Below are positions 40,950 to 50,865 of a DNA stretch of 64,000 nucleotides, one piece after another. How positions within the stretch are numbered: the stretch's first letter is position 1; every line of letters starts with the position of its first letter. The DNA is from JAWVFM01 sp963739355. GTDB lineage: Bacteria; Actinomycetota; Thermoleophilia; Solirubrobacterales; 70-9. The notes beneath the pieces were generated by a model that was given only the letters and a program-made list of their open reading frames with translations, was not told the origin of the DNA and ran no database searches. The stretch is from contig CAVUAD010000005.1 in NCBI GenBank assembly GCA_963739355.1, forward strand, positions 186,001 through 250,000, read 5' to 3'. The translations under genes were made by a program, and so were the position numbers.

Positions 40950-42428
40950 ATGCGGGATCGCTCGACCGGTGGGCATGGCCGGCGCGGCAGGCTGCTGCGC
41001 CGCGCGCTTGCGACGGCGACTGCGCTCGCCCTGTGCTCGGCGGCGATCGCGCTGGCCGGCGGCGGAGTGAACGGGGCCCCCGGGGTCGGCGACCCCTTCT
41101 TCCCGAAGGCCGGCAACGGCGGCTACGAGGTCGACCACTACGACCTGAACGTGGGCTTCCTCCCCGGCCACGGGAGGCTCATCGGCCGCGAGCGGATCCA
41201 CGCGACGACGACGGAGGCGCTCAATCGCTTCGACCTCGACCTCCGCGGCTTCCGGATCAAGCGCCTCGAGGTCGACGGCGCGAAGGCGAAGTACGCCCGC
41301 AGCGGTCAGGAGCTCGAGGTCACTCCGGCTTCGACGCTCGGCGACAACCAGCAGTTCAGGGTGCGGATCGACTACGCGGGCAAGCCGCAGACGGTGATCG
41401 ACCCGGACGGCTCCGAGGACGGTTGGATCAAGACCGACGACGGGTCGTGGGTTGGCTCGGAGCCGCAGGGCGCGCCCAGCTGGTTCGCGGCCAACGACAC
41501 TCCGGCCGACAAGGCAGGGTTCACGATCAACATCACCGTCCCGCGTGGCCTCAAGGCGATCAGCAACGGCTTCAACTCCGGCGAGACGTTGCGTGCGCAC
41601 ACCAACACCTGGCACTGGCGGGAGCGGGCGCCAATGGCCACCTATCTGGCCACCGCGACGATCGGGAGGTTCCACGTAAGGCAGACGAAGTTCGACGGGA
41701 TCCGCTCCCTGGTCGCGGTCGACCCCCAGGTAAAGGGCTACGGGAAGACCCTTTCGAAGATCCCGAGCATGATCCGCTTCTTCGCCTCGAAGTACGGCCC
41801 CTACCCGTTCGACGACGTCGGCGCGATCGTCGACCCGTCGAGCGCCGGCTACTCGCTGGAGACGCAGACGCGGCCGCTCCTGCCCGGCAAGGTCAGCGAG
41901 GTCACCCTCGCGCACGAGCTCTCGCACCAGTGGTTCGGCGACTCGGTGAGCCTCACGCGCTGGCCCGACATCTGGCTGAACGAGGGCTTCGCGACGTTCT
42001 CGGAGTGGCTTTGGGCGCAGCACACGGGCGGGGACTCCGTGAAGACGGTCTTTGAGAAGGCCTACGCGACGCCGGCCTCGGACTCGAACTTCTGGGGCCC
42101 GCCGCCGGGCAACCCCGGTGACCCGAAGCACCTCTTCGACGGCACGGTCTACGTCCGCGGGGGCATGACCCTCGAGGCGCTGCGGGAGAAGATCGGCGAC
42201 CACGACTTCTACGCAACGCTTCGCAACTGGGTTCACGATCGCCGCCACGGCAGCGGGACCACTCCGGAGTTCATCCAGGCCGCCGAGGCCGCAAGCGGGA
42301 AGAACCTGGACCACTTCTTCCAGGTCTGGCTCTTCGACCCGGGCAAGCCGCCGGCGAGCGCCGCGCACGTTGGCGCCGGCGCACGCCGCCCGGCGGCGCG
42401 CACGAGTTCACTGGTCGTTCACCGCTAG
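40950..42428 (+). CDS. Secreted M1-family zinc metallopeptidase
   Basis: 492 residues from ATG 40950; the longer upstream frame overlaps ppx and is rejected. Signal peptide at about 15-37. Zinc site H322-E-L-S-H326 with Glu345 in NEGFATF (HExxH-18-E). The usual aminopeptidase exopeptidase motif GxMEN is replaced by the segment around YSLETQT (about 301-307). Shorter than classical PepN because the ERAP1-like C-terminal domain is missing. Its final codons overlap the Pho boxes of the next gene. Extracellular aminopeptidase or tricorn-factor-like role. Confidence 0.88.
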   Translation: MRDRSTGGHGRRGRLLRRALATATALALCSAAIALAGGGVNGAPGVGDPFFPKAGNGGYEVDHYDLNVGFLPGHGRLIGRERIHATTTEALNRFDLDLRGFRIKRLEVDGAKAKYARSGQELEVTPASTLGDNQQFRVRIDYAGKPQTVIDPDGSEDGWIKTDDGSWVGSEPQGAPSWFAANDTPADKAGFTINITVPRGLKAISNGFNSGETLRAHTNTWHWRERAPMATYLATATIGRFHVRQTKFDGIRSLVAVDPQVKGYGKTLSKIPSMIRFFASKYGPYPFDDVGAIVDPSSAGYSLETQTRPLLPGKVSEVTLAHELSHQWFGDSVSLTRWPDIWLNEGFATFSEWLWAQHTGGDSVKTVFEKAYATPASDSNFWGPPPGNPGDPKHLFDGTVYVRGGMTLEALREKIGDHDFYATLRNWVHDRRHGSGTTPEFIQAAEAASGKNLDHFFQVWLFDPGKPPASAAHVGAGARRPAARTSSLVVHR

Positions 42429-42449
42429 TTCCCCGCCTGTTCACGGCCC
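42406..42449 (+). promoter_or_regulatory. Four-unit Pho box before the PHP-glycosyltransferase gene
   Basis: GTTCACTGGTC, GTTCACCGCTA, GTTCCCCGCCT and GTTCACGGCCC are four consecutive 11-base units; three contain GTTCAC exactly. They overlap the end of the M1 peptidase gene and stop 60 bases before ATG 42510. Confidence 0.85.
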
Positions 42450-42509
42450 GGGCCGCGCCGGCGTCGAACCTTTCGGGCGTAACAGCAGAATCGACCTGAG
42501 GGAGCGACG

Positions 42510-44807
42510 ATGATTCCCAGCACCAGTTCCCGGGTGGACATGCACTGCCACTCGACCGCCTCAGCACTGGCCAAGCTCGGCGTCCAGCAGGCGCTCGGTC
42601 TGCCCGAGTGCGCGACACCGCCGGAGGAGGTCTACGAGCTCGCGAAGCGGCGCGGCATGGACTTCGTGACGATCACCGACCACGACACGATCGACGGCTG
42701 CCTGGAGCTCTCCGGGCGCCCCGACGTCTTCATCTCCGAGGAGCTGACCGCCTGGTTCGCCGGGGAAGAGCAGGCCGTGCACGTCCTCTGCTACGGCGTC
42801 ACTCCGGTGGACCACGCCTTCCTCCAGGAGCACTCTCACGACCTGGAGGAGTGCGCCGCCTACCTCGCGGCCCACGACGTGACCTGCGCGCTCGCCCACC
42901 CCTTCTTCTCGGTCGCCGCCCCTCTCGGACCGCGCCATCGCCGCCGCCTCGCCGAGCTCTTCGGAGTCTGGGAGACGCGCAACGGCTCGCGCGCCCCGGA
43001 GCTGAACTCGCCGGCGGCCGTGTACGTGGACACCCACGGCGGAGCCGGGATCGGCGGCTCCGACGATCACGCCGGCGTCGACATCGGCCGCACCTGGACC
43101 GAGACCCCCGCGGCGGCGACTCCGGCGGAGTTCCTCGCCAACGTCGCCTCCGGGCAGGCGGTCGCCGGCGGCGCCCAGGGAAGCGCGGCGAAGTGGGCGC
43201 ACTCGGCGGTGGCGCTCGTCACCCGGGTGCTCGCGCTCGGCGACGGCGATCTCGCGCCGGCGTCCCCCGCCAAGGTCCTGGAGATGGCCGAGCGTGTGGT
43301 TCGGGAGGGCGGCGAGCGCGGTGGCGCCCCGGGAGACACCCTGGGCCCGGATGACGCCCGGACGCTGCTGGCCGCCTGGCTTCACGCTCTGGAGCTGCCG
43401 GTTGCCGCCGACGGGGACCCGCTCGCGCTGGTTCACCTCATGCAGGCCGAGGGCTTCAGCCACTCGGAGCTCTACCGGCGCGCCCGCGGCCGCCACGAGC
43501 GGCTGCTCCGCGCCGCCGTCGAGTGCGTCCTCGTGGCCGCCGAGCGTCGCGACGGATACGCGGCGGCGGCCGGGGCCGTCTTCGACGCCTGCATCCCGGT
43601 GGTCCCGTACGTCCCGTCGATCAGCCTGCTCGCGGGCGAGCGCTCCAAGCTCGCCGGCCGCGAGGCGGAGACGCACCGCGTCGCCCTGATCGCCGACGCA
43701 GCGGGCTCCATGCACGGCGTCACGCACACCATCGAGCGCATCCGCGAGGCCGGTGTCCCGGGCTACGAGGTCGAGGTCATCGGCACCGACGCCCGGGTCG
43801 ACCGGCGCCTGCCGGCCGTCGCCGAGGTCGAGATGCCCTTCTACCCGGGGATGACGATCGGGGTGCCGAGCGTCCCCGAGCTCGTCGAGACGCTCGCCGA
43901 CGGCCGCTACGAGGCGATTCACGTGACCGCGCCCGGCCCGGCCGGCATCGCGGCGACGATCGTCGCGCGCATCGGCCACACCCCGCTCGTCGCGAGCCAC
44001 CACACCGAGCTGGTCGCCTACGCGGGGATGCGCAGCGGCGACTCGGTGATCGCGAGCGGCCTGGAGGGCCTGATCGCGGCCATCTACGCGCAGGCGCGGG
44101 TCGTCCTCTCGCCAAGCCCGTCGGCCGACCGCTCCGTGCTCGGCCTGGGAACGCCCGAGGAGCGCCTTGGCCGCTGGGCCCGCGGCGTCGACCTGGATCT
44201 CTACGACCCCGCGAAGCGCGACCCGGACGCCTACCCGGGCCAGGTCAGGGTGCTCTACGCGGGCCGGCTCTCCCGCGAGAAGGGCTCCGAGCTGCTGGCC
44301 GACTCGTTCCTGCGCGCTCATGAACGCGACCCGCGGCTGCACCTGCTCCTGGCGGGCGGCGGTCCCGAGGAGGAGGCGCTTCGCGAGCGGCTCGGCGAGC
44401 GGGCGACGTTCCTCGGGTGGCTGGAGCGAGACGAGCTCGCACGTGCGTACGCCAGCTCGGATCTCTTCCTCTTCTGCTCGGTGACCGACACGTACGGACA
44501 GGTCATCGCCGAGGCGCAGGCGAGCGGCCTCGCGGTGGTCGCCGTCGGCGAGGGCGGGCCGGCGACCCTCATCTCCAATCGGCGCACGGGCTGGCTGTGC
44601 CGTCCGGACGCCGAGGAGCTCGCCGCAGGGGTGGCCCAGCTCGCTGCCTCCCGCTTCCTGCGGGCGAGACTGGCGGCTGCCGGCCGGGAGGCGGTGCGCG
44701 ACCGCTCGTGGGACGCGAGCCTCGCCCAGCTCGCGGCCGGCTACGACCGGGCGCTCGGCCTGCGGGCCCGCAACTGGTCGCTCAGGGACTCGTCGAGAGT
44801 CGCCTGA
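42510..44807 (+). CDS. PHP-domain phosphoesterase fused to GT4-type glycosyltransferase
   Basis: 765 residues. The N-terminal PHP domain (about 8-215) has the metal motifs DMHCHSTAS, TDHDT, HPFF and SDDH. A helical middle region follows. The C-terminal half (about 390-755) is a GT-B glycosyltransferase with ASHHTELVAYAGM, RVLYAGRLSREKGSELLADSF, LLLAGGGPEEEALRERL and SDTYGQVIAEAQASGLAVVA-type E-x7-E motif. The acceptor is unknown. The four-unit Pho box and the position between phosphate genes suggest synthesis of a phosphorus-free glycolipid or glycan under phosphate starvation; the PHP domain might release phosphate from the corresponding substrate. Both are inference. Confidence 0.88.
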   Translation: MIPSTSSRVDMHCHSTASALAKLGVQQALGLPECATPPEEVYELAKRRGMDFVTITDHDTIDGCLELSGRPDVFISEELTAWFAGEEQAVHVLCYGVTPVDHAFLQEHSHDLEECAAYLAAHDVTCALAHPFFSVAAPLGPRHRRRLAELFGVWETRNGSRAPELNSPAAVYVDTHGGAGIGGSDDHAGVDIGRTWTETPAAATPAEFLANVASGQAVAGGAQGSAAKWAHSAVALVTRVLALGDGDLAPASPAKVLEMAERVVREGGERGGAPGDTLGPDDARTLLAAWLHALELPVAADGDPLALVHLMQAEGFSHSELYRRARGRHERLLRAAVECVLVAAERRDGYAAAAGAVFDACIPVVPYVPSISLLAGERSKLAGREAETHRVALIADAAGSMHGVTHTIERIREAGVPGYEVEVIGTDARVDRRLPAVAEVEMPFYPGMTIGVPSVPELVETLADGRYEAIHVTAPGPAGIAATIVARIGHTPLVASHHTELVAYAGMRSGDSVIASGLEGLIAAIYAQARVVLSPSPSADRSVLGLGTPEERLGRWARGVDLDLYDPAKRDPDAYPGQVRVLYAGRLSREKGSELLADSFLRAHERDPRLHLLLAGGGPEEEALRERLGERATFLGWLERDELARAYASSDLFLFCSVTDTYGQVIAEAQASGLAVVAVGEGGPATLISNRRTGWLCRPDAEELAAGVAQLAASRFLRARLAAAGREAVRDRSWDASLAQLAAGYDRALGLRARNWSLRDSSRVA

Positions 44808-44835
44808 GAGCCCGCTCGCTCTAGCATGGGACGGC

Positions 44836-47001
44836 GTGGAGCCAATTCGGTCCGAGCCTCAAGCCGACCAGCTCCAGGAGAGTGCTTTCTCGGCGCGATT
44901 GAGCGCGCTGAGCTCACGGCCCGAGGTCGATCTCGAAGATCCGTCCCTCTACTTCAACCGCGAGCTCTCCTGGCTCGACTTCAACGATCGCGTGCTGCAG
45001 CTCGCCGAGGACCCGAGCGTCCCGCTGCTCGAGCGCGTGAAGTTCTGCGCCATCTGGGAGACGAACCTCGACGAGGTCTTCATGGTCCGGCTGCCCACCC
45101 TCCACGACCATGTCGAGGCCAACCGCCCGGGCCGCGGCGCCGACGGCCTCAGCGCCAACGAGCAGATCGACGCGATCGCCAAGGTCGTGGCAAAGCAGCG
45201 CGCGCGGATCTCGCGCTGCTTCGGCTCCGAGCTTGTGCCCCGCTTGGCGGAGCACGGCATCAGGTTCATCGACCCGGAGGACGCCTCCGGGGAGGATCGC
45301 GCCGAGCTCCACCGCATGTTCGAGCGACGGATCTTCCCGGCGCTCACGCCGCTTCTGATCGGGCTCGGACGCTCGTTCCCCTACATGTCGAACCTCTCCC
45401 TCAGCCTCGCGGTCGTCCTGCGCGACCCGGACACCGGCACGGAGGCGCTCGCCCGCGTCAAGGTGCCGAAGGAGCTCCTGGGGCGCTTCCTGCACCTCGA
45501 CCGTGACGAGGGGGTCTTCGTCGCGCTCGAGAGCCTCATCGCCGCAAACCTGGAGGCGCTCTTCCCCGGAATGGAGATCGTGGACCACTCGACGTTCCGC
45601 GTCACCCGCGACACCGACTACGACGTCTCGGACGAGGCCGACGACGTCCTCGAAGCGGTGGAGGAGGAGCTTCGGCGGCGGCGCTTCGGCGAGGTCGTCC
45701 GGCTCGAGGTCGCGGCCGGGATGAGCGACCGGCTTCGCCACCAGCTGGTCCAGGCCATGAAGATCGAGGAGCGGCAGGTCTACGAGGTGGAGGGCCCCCT
45801 GGACCTCGGCGATCTCTGGGACGTGGTTGCGATCAGCGGGCGCGAGGACCTTCGCGACGCGCCGCACTCGGGCGTGACCCAGCCCAGGCTGATGGGCGAG
45901 GACGGCGCTGAGGCCGACGTGTTCGCGGCGATGCGCGAGGGCGACGTGCTCGTCCACCACCCCTACGACTCGTTCTCGACTTCGGTTGAGCGCTTCGTCG
46001 AGCAGGCGGTCGACGACCCCGACGTTCTCGCGATCAAGCAGACGGTCTACCGGACCAGCGCCGACTCGCCGCTGGTCCCCTCGCTGATCGAGGCCGCCGA
46101 GCGCGGCAAGCAGGCGGTGTGCATGGTGGAGTTGAAGGCGCGCTTCGACGAGCAGGCGAACATCCGCTGGGCCAAGAAGCTGGAGGAGGCGGGGGTCCAC
46201 GTCGTCTACGGCATCCCGGCCCTGAAGACGCACGTGAAGTGCGTGCTCGTCGTGCGGCGCGAGGGCGAGGGCGTGCGCCATTACACCCACATCGGGACCG
46301 GCAACTACAACCCGAAGACCGCGCGGATCTACACGGACCTCGGCCTCTTCACCTGCGACCCCGAGATCGGCGCCGACATCTCGGAGATGTTCAACTACCT
46401 CACCGGCTACGCGCGGCCGCAGAGCTACCGGAAGGTCCTGGTGGCGCCGTTCAACCTCCAGACGGGGATCGAGGAGGAGATCCAGAAGACGGCCCGCGCA
46501 CACTCGCCCGAGCGGCCCGCCCGGATCCGCATGAAGATGAACTCCCTCCTGGACCCGGTTTCGATCCGCGCCCTCTACAGGGCCTCGCAGGCGGGGGTCA
46601 CGGTCGACCTGCACGTGCGCGGGATCTGCGCCCTGCGGCCGGGCGTCCCGGGCGTCTCGGACAACATCACCGTGACCTCGACCGTGGGCCGGTTCCTCGA
46701 GCACTCGCGGATCTACAGCTTCGAGCGCCCGGACGAGGAGGCCCGCATCTACATGGGCTCGGCCGACCTCATGCCTCGCAACCTCTACAACCGCGTCGAG
46801 CTGGTGATTCCCGTGGAGGACGAGCGCGTGCGCGAGGAGCTGATGGACATCCTCGAGCGCGGCTTCGCGGACGAGACCAACACCTGGCAGCTCCAATCCG
46901 ACGGTCGCTGGGTTCGCCGGCAGCCCGAGGGCGACGAGCCGCGCAGCCTCCAGCGCGAGCTGGTCGAGCGCGCCCAAACGAGGGTCGCGGAGACGATCTG
47001 A
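44836..47001 (+). CDS. ppk1: Polyphosphate kinase 1
   Basis: 721 residues from GTG 44836. N-terminal YFNRELSWLDFNDRVL, then AIWETNLDEVFMVR; catalytic histidine His485 in HYTHIGTGNYNPKTARIYTDLG and a second conserved histidine in GRFLEHSRIYSF. PPK1 transfers ATP gamma-phosphate to polyphosphate reversibly and is membrane-associated. It follows the PHP-glycosyltransferase gene by 28 bases and may share its Pho-controlled transcript, while ppx lies two genes upstream. Confidence 0.97.
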   Translation: MEPIRSEPQADQLQESAFSARLSALSSRPEVDLEDPSLYFNRELSWLDFNDRVLQLAEDPSVPLLERVKFCAIWETNLDEVFMVRLPTLHDHVEANRPGRGADGLSANEQIDAIAKVVAKQRARISRCFGSELVPRLAEHGIRFIDPEDASGEDRAELHRMFERRIFPALTPLLIGLGRSFPYMSNLSLSLAVVLRDPDTGTEALARVKVPKELLGRFLHLDRDEGVFVALESLIAANLEALFPGMEIVDHSTFRVTRDTDYDVSDEADDVLEAVEEELRRRRFGEVVRLEVAAGMSDRLRHQLVQAMKIEERQVYEVEGPLDLGDLWDVVAISGREDLRDAPHSGVTQPRLMGEDGAEADVFAAMREGDVLVHHPYDSFSTSVERFVEQAVDDPDVLAIKQTVYRTSADSPLVPSLIEAAERGKQAVCMVELKARFDEQANIRWAKKLEEAGVHVVYGIPALKTHVKCVLVVRREGEGVRHYTHIGTGNYNPKTARIYTDLGLFTCDPEIGADISEMFNYLTGYARPQSYRKVLVAPFNLQTGIEEEIQKTARAHSPERPARIRMKMNSLLDPVSIRALYRASQAGVTVDLHVRGICALRPGVPGVSDNITVTSTVGRFLEHSRIYSFERPDEEARIYMGSADLMPRNLYNRVELVIPVEDERVREELMDILERGFADETNTWQLQSDGRWVRRQPEGDEPRSLQRELVERAQTRVAETI

Positions 47002-47084
47002 GGATCGCACGCGCGGGCCGCGCGGCCTGACGACGGACCCTACTTCTTACAGAAGAGTGAGCTCGTCCAGCATAGGCCGACCGG

Positions 47085-48179
47085 ATGGGAACGTACGATC
47101 GTGTGGTGACCGAGCGGCGGGTCATCGCTCACCTGGACATGGACGCGTTCTACGTGTCGGTCGAGCTCCTGCGACACCCGGAGCTGCGCGGCAAGCCGCT
47201 GATCATCGCCTGGGACAGCGCGCGCTCGGTGGTCACGACCGCGTCATATGAGGCGCGGAAGTACGGCGTCGGCTCGGCCATGCCGGCAAGCCGGGCGCGG
47301 CGGTTGTGCCCCCAGGGGATCTTCCTGGCGCCCGACATGGGCCACTACCGCGAGGTCTCGCGCAGGGTCATGGCGCTGGTCGCCGAGCTCGACGTGGCGG
47401 TCGAGCCCATGTCGCTGGACGAGGTCTACCTCGACCTGAGCGGCCTCGAGTTCCCGGTGCAGACCATGACCGACCTCACGCGGCGGATCCGCGACGAGCT
47501 CGGGCTCGACGCCTCGGTGGGGATCGGGCCGAACAAGCTGGTGGCGAAGGTGGCCTCGGACGCCGAGAAGCCGCGAGGTTTCGTGATGCTCTCCCGCGAG
47601 CAGGCCGTCGAGCGTTTCGCCGTCCAGAGCCCGCGGCTGATCCCGGGCATCGGCCCGAAGACCGCCGAGCGGCTGCACGGCATGGGGGTGAGGACATTGA
47701 CCGACCTGCGCGAGCTGTCGCTGGAGGAGCTTCGGCGCCGGTTCGGCGAGTCCAGTGGCCACTCGCTCTATGAGCGCAGCCGGTTTCGCCATGACGGTGC
47801 CGTGTCCAGCGAGCGCGAGACGAAGTCGCAGTCGGTCGAGACCACGTTCGAGACGGACATCACCGACCCGCAGCGGCTCCGCACGGTGATCCGCGAGCAG
47901 TCGACGCGACTGGGCGAGGCGGTGCGCCGCCGCGGTCTCGCCGGGCGCACGATCGGCATCAAGGTCCGCCTGGACGACTTCTCGACGATGACCCGGGCGC
48001 GGACGATCGCGGCGCCAACGGACGACACGGACGTCATCGCGGCCACAGCGCTCGAGCTGCTGGCCGGCAACCCGCCGCCGCGCCCGGTGCGCCTCCTCGG
48101 CATTCGCATCGCCTCCTTCGGCCCGCGCGAGGCGCCGGGCGCAGATCCGCGCACCCCGTCGCTGCTCGACGCCGCCTAG
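47085..48179 (+). CDS. dinB: DNA polymerase IV (Y-family)
   Basis: 364 residues. Catalytic acidic motifs LDMDAFYVSVE and MSLDEVYLDLSG; palm, fingers and HhH thumb (RLIPGIGPKTAERLHGMG), then the little-finger domain. The end DPRTPSLLDAA may approximate a beta-clamp peptide but is not canonical. DinB performs error-prone lesion bypass. ATG 47085 is used; GTG 47106 is also possible and would put a LexA-like site (47087-47102) in the promoter rather than in the gene. Confidence 0.94.
   Translation: MGTYDRVVTERRVIAHLDMDAFYVSVELLRHPELRGKPLIIAWDSARSVVTTASYEARKYGVGSAMPASRARRLCPQGIFLAPDMGHYREVSRRVMALVAELDVAVEPMSLDEVYLDLSGLEFPVQTMTDLTRRIRDELGLDASVGIGPNKLVAKVASDAEKPRGFVMLSREQAVERFAVQSPRLIPGIGPKTAERLHGMGVRTLTDLRELSLEELRRRFGESSGHSLYERSRFRHDGAVSSERETKSQSVETTFETDITDPQRLRTVIREQSTRLGEAVRRRGLAGRTIGIKVRLDDFSTMTRARTIAAPTDDTDVIAATALELLAGNPPPRPVRLLGIRIASFGPREAPGADPRTPSLLDAA
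47087..47102. promoter_or_regulatory. LexA-like imperfect inverted repeat at the dinB start
   Basis: GAAC-GTAC-GATC(G) matches the actinobacterial LexA consensus GAAC-N4-GTTC at most positions (one core mismatch). It lies just inside or just upstream of dinB, depending on the start used. Confidence 0.4.
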
Positions 48180-49234
48180 CGGCTCAGCACGTCGAGCATT
48201 CGCCGGATCGCGCCCGGGTAGCGGTACTGGGTGCCGCCGTGCTTGCCGTCGAAGAGCTCGAGCTCGCACTCCACGCCGAGCTTGTCGAGCTCCTTGCCGA
48301 AGGCCTGGGCGCCGAGGTCGAGATACCACTCGTCCGATCGCCCGCCGTCCAGGTAGACGTAGCGCATCGAGCGCAGCGCGTCGGCGTGGCCGGCGGCCAT
48401 CCGGATCGGGTCCCACTGGAGATAGCGCTCCCAGACCTCGTCGACAAGGCGGCCCGTCTCGACCTCGAAGGGCAGCAGCGCCTTTCCCGGTCGGTCGGGA
48501 TCGGGGGTGTAGGCGGCGGCGCACCCGTACTCCATGAGCGGCGTGCCGTGGCGCTTGAAGTCGAAGTGCTCGAGATCGGCGAGCTTCTCGAAGAAGAGGT
48601 CGAACGAGCCGTCGAAATGATCGCGCAGGGTGCGCGCTGTCTCGCCGAAGAACGGCACGTGGCACAGCTCGAAGAGGGCGTCGCCGGCGTGGGAGGCGAG
48701 CGCGGCGAAACGGTCGGGACGCATCATCGGCACGACCATCGCCCCGTAGCCGCCCGAGGACTTGCCGCTGATTCCCCGGCGCTCGGGCTGGGACAGGGTG
48801 GGGTAGCGCTCGTCGACGAAGGGGATCACCTCATCGCACAGGTAGGACTGGTACGGCCCGGTTGCGATCGAGTCGACGTACTGCGACCCGCCGTACGCCG
48901 TCCACGCGTCGACGAAGACGACGATCGCGTCGGGACAGTCAGCGTCCTCGTAGAGGGAGTCGACGCGCTCCACCATGGACGCCTCGTAGGGCTCGCGCCG
49001 CAGCCAGGCCGGGATGCGGCCGTAGTAGCCCTGGATGACGTAGACGCTGGGCAGCTCCCTCGACTGGCCCGGCTCCACGCCCGGCGGGCGATACACGTAG
49101 AGGGGCCGCCGTGCCGGGTCGCCGAGCGGGTTGTCCGCCAGCAGGTCGGACTCGACGACCAGCTCGTCGAGCGTGCCGGCCAGCCGCTTGCCCCACGGCA
49201 GCCCGGCGGGGCCGTCGACCTCGCGCAGGCTCAC
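48176..49234 (-). CDS. Alpha/beta-hydrolase esterase (enterochelin esterase D-like)
   Basis: 352 residues from GTG 49234. N-terminal beta segment (RRPLYVYRPPGVEPG), Ser nucleophile elbow GISGKSSGGYGAM, and late Asp/His regions (DLGAQAFGK; FDGKHGGTQYRYPG). It matches the putative esterase family (PF00756) that includes antigen 85-like and enterochelin esterases. No signal peptide. Its start overlaps the upstream oxidoreductase stop by 4 bases (GTGA), so they form an operon. Substrate unknown. Confidence 0.85.
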   Translation of the reverse strand: MSLREVDGPAGLPWGKRLAGTLDELVVESDLLADNPLGDPARRPLYVYRPPGVEPGQSRELPSVYVIQGYYGRIPAWLRREPYEASMVERVDSLYEDADCPDAIVVFVDAWTAYGGSQYVDSIATGPYQSYLCDEVIPFVDERYPTLSQPERRGISGKSSGGYGAMVVPMMRPDRFAALASHAGDALFELCHVPFFGETARTLRDHFDGSFDLFFEKLADLEHFDFKRHGTPLMEYGCAAAYTPDPDRPGKALLPFEVETGRLVDEVWERYLQWDPIRMAAGHADALRSMRYVYLDGGRSDEWYLDLGAQAFGKELDKLGVECELELFDGKHGGTQYRYPGAIRRMLDVLSR

Positions 49235-50865
49235 GCTGTCACCGCCGCCGGGCGGTCGGCCAGCGCGGCCATCGCCGCGTTCCGCCCGTTGAGGCCGATC
49301 ACGCTGCCGCCGGGGTGCGTCGCCGCTCCGCAGAGATAGAGGCCGTCCACCGGCGTTCGAGCGGCAAGGCGGCGGTCCCACATCTGGTCCGGGAAGCACT
49401 CGCCCTGGAAGATCTGCCCGCCGGTCAGGCCGATCCGCGCCTCGATGTCGGCGGGCAGCAGGACCTCGTGGTGCTCGACGAGCCCCTCGAACCCCGGCGC
49501 GAACCTGCCGATCAGCTCGGTCACCGCCCCCGCCGCGCGCTTGCGCAGGGCGTCGAGGTCGCCGTCCGGCGGGTCGTAGGGCGCGTACTGGCAGAACGCC
49601 GAGATCATGTGCTTGCCCTCGGGCGCGGGGGTGGGGTCGGCCGCCGTCTGGCAGTAGAGCTCGGCGAAGGCGAGGGCGAACTCGCCCTCCTCGTAGGCCT
49701 CGAACGCGGCCTGGGTCGCCTCGAGGCCCTCGCCGACGTCCATCGTGCCCATCGCCGGCCAGGTGCCGTTGCCGCCGGCGGCGCTCCAGGCAGGCAGGGC
49801 GCTCAGCGCGGCGTTGAACTTGAATGAGGGGCAGCGGACCTTCCAGTCGCGAAGGCGCGCCGCGTAGTCCTCGGGCAGGTCCCGGCCGGCGAGCATGCCG
49901 AGTGCGACCTTCGGCCCTGCGTTGCAGACCACGAGCGGAGCGTTGAGCCTTGTGCCGTCTTCGAGCTCCACGCCGGCACCGGGGTCGATCCCGCCGACCG
50001 TCACGCCGCAGGCGATCGTCGCCCCAGCTTCCATCGCGGCCTCGGCCAGCGCAAAGCTGACCGTCCCGACCCCGCCGCGCACGTACCCCCAGGCGCCGCC
50101 GTGCCCATCGAGCTCGCCCATGTGATGCATGAGGTGGATCGCCGCGGTGCCCGGCGTGCGCGGACCTCCGTGCGCGGCGATCAGGCCCTGCGTGCACAGG
50201 GCGTCCTTGATCCGCTGGTCGGCGATGTGGTCGTCGAGGACCTCGGCGATCGAGGCCTCGAAGACGATGTCGGTGAGCTCGCGCTCGCCGCCCAGCAGCT
50301 CCTCGATGTTCTCGCGTGACGGCGACTCGCCCACCCACGTGTCGCGCTCGCCCTTGCGCAGGAGACGCCGGATTCGGTCGAAGCGCTCGTTGTACGCGGC
50401 GAGACCGGCGATGTCCCGCTCCGCGAACCCCGCCTGGCGCATCCCCATCGCGGTGCGCTCGGAGTCGAGCCACTGGACGAAGGCCGTGCCGTCCTCGAAC
50501 GGGATGAAGAGCTCGGGGTCGGCGATCCTGATCTCCACGCCGCGGCGGCGAAGGTCGAGCTCGGAGATCACGAGCTCGTCGAGAAGCCCGACGACGTAGG
50601 CGCAGGGACTGACGGCGTAACCGGGATCGGAAAACGGCCGCTCCAGCGTGCAGGCGCCGCCAACGCGCTCGCGGCGCTCGAGCACGAGCACCCGCCGGCC
50701 GGCGCGGGCGAGGTACGCCGCGGCCGTGAGGCCGTTGTGGCCCGCGCCGACGACGATCGCGTCCCAGCGCTCGGCGCCCAGCTCGGCGACGGATCGCGGG
50801 AGGCCCAACTCCCCGAGCCGGCTCGCGACCCGGTCAACCTTTCCTATCGTTCCGTCCGTGGCCAT
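49231..50865 (-). CDS. FAD-dependent phytoene desaturase-like oxidoreductase (PYROXD2 family)
   Basis: 544 residues from ATG 50865. DAIVVGAGHNGLTAAAYLARAGRRVLVLERRERVGGACTLE is the FAD Rossmann motif; the C-terminus LYLCGAATHPGGSVIGLNGRNAAMAAL closes the FAD site as in CrtI/PYROXD2. No carotenoid biosynthetic genes are near, so amine or lipid oxidation is as likely as desaturation. The ATG overlaps, on the opposite strand, the start of the amidase gene by 8 bases, so both starts need care. Confidence 0.88.
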   Translation of the reverse strand: MATDGTIGKVDRVASRLGELGLPRSVAELGAERWDAIVVGAGHNGLTAAAYLARAGRRVLVLERRERVGGACTLERPFSDPGYAVSPCAYVVGLLDELVISELDLRRRGVEIRIADPELFIPFEDGTAFVQWLDSERTAMGMRQAGFAERDIAGLAAYNERFDRIRRLLRKGERDTWVGESPSRENIEELLGGERELTDIVFEASIAEVLDDHIADQRIKDALCTQGLIAAHGGPRTPGTAAIHLMHHMGELDGHGGAWGYVRGGVGTVSFALAEAAMEAGATIACGVTVGGIDPGAGVELEDGTRLNAPLVVCNAGPKVALGMLAGRDLPEDYAARLRDWKVRCPSFKFNAALSALPAWSAAGGNGTWPAMGTMDVGEGLEATQAAFEAYEEGEFALAFAELYCQTAADPTPAPEGKHMISAFCQYAPYDPPDGDLDALRKRAAGAVTELIGRFAPGFEGLVEHHEVLLPADIEARIGLTGGQIFQGECFPDQMWDRRLAARTPVDGLYLCGAATHPGGSVIGLNGRNAAMAALADRPAAVTA

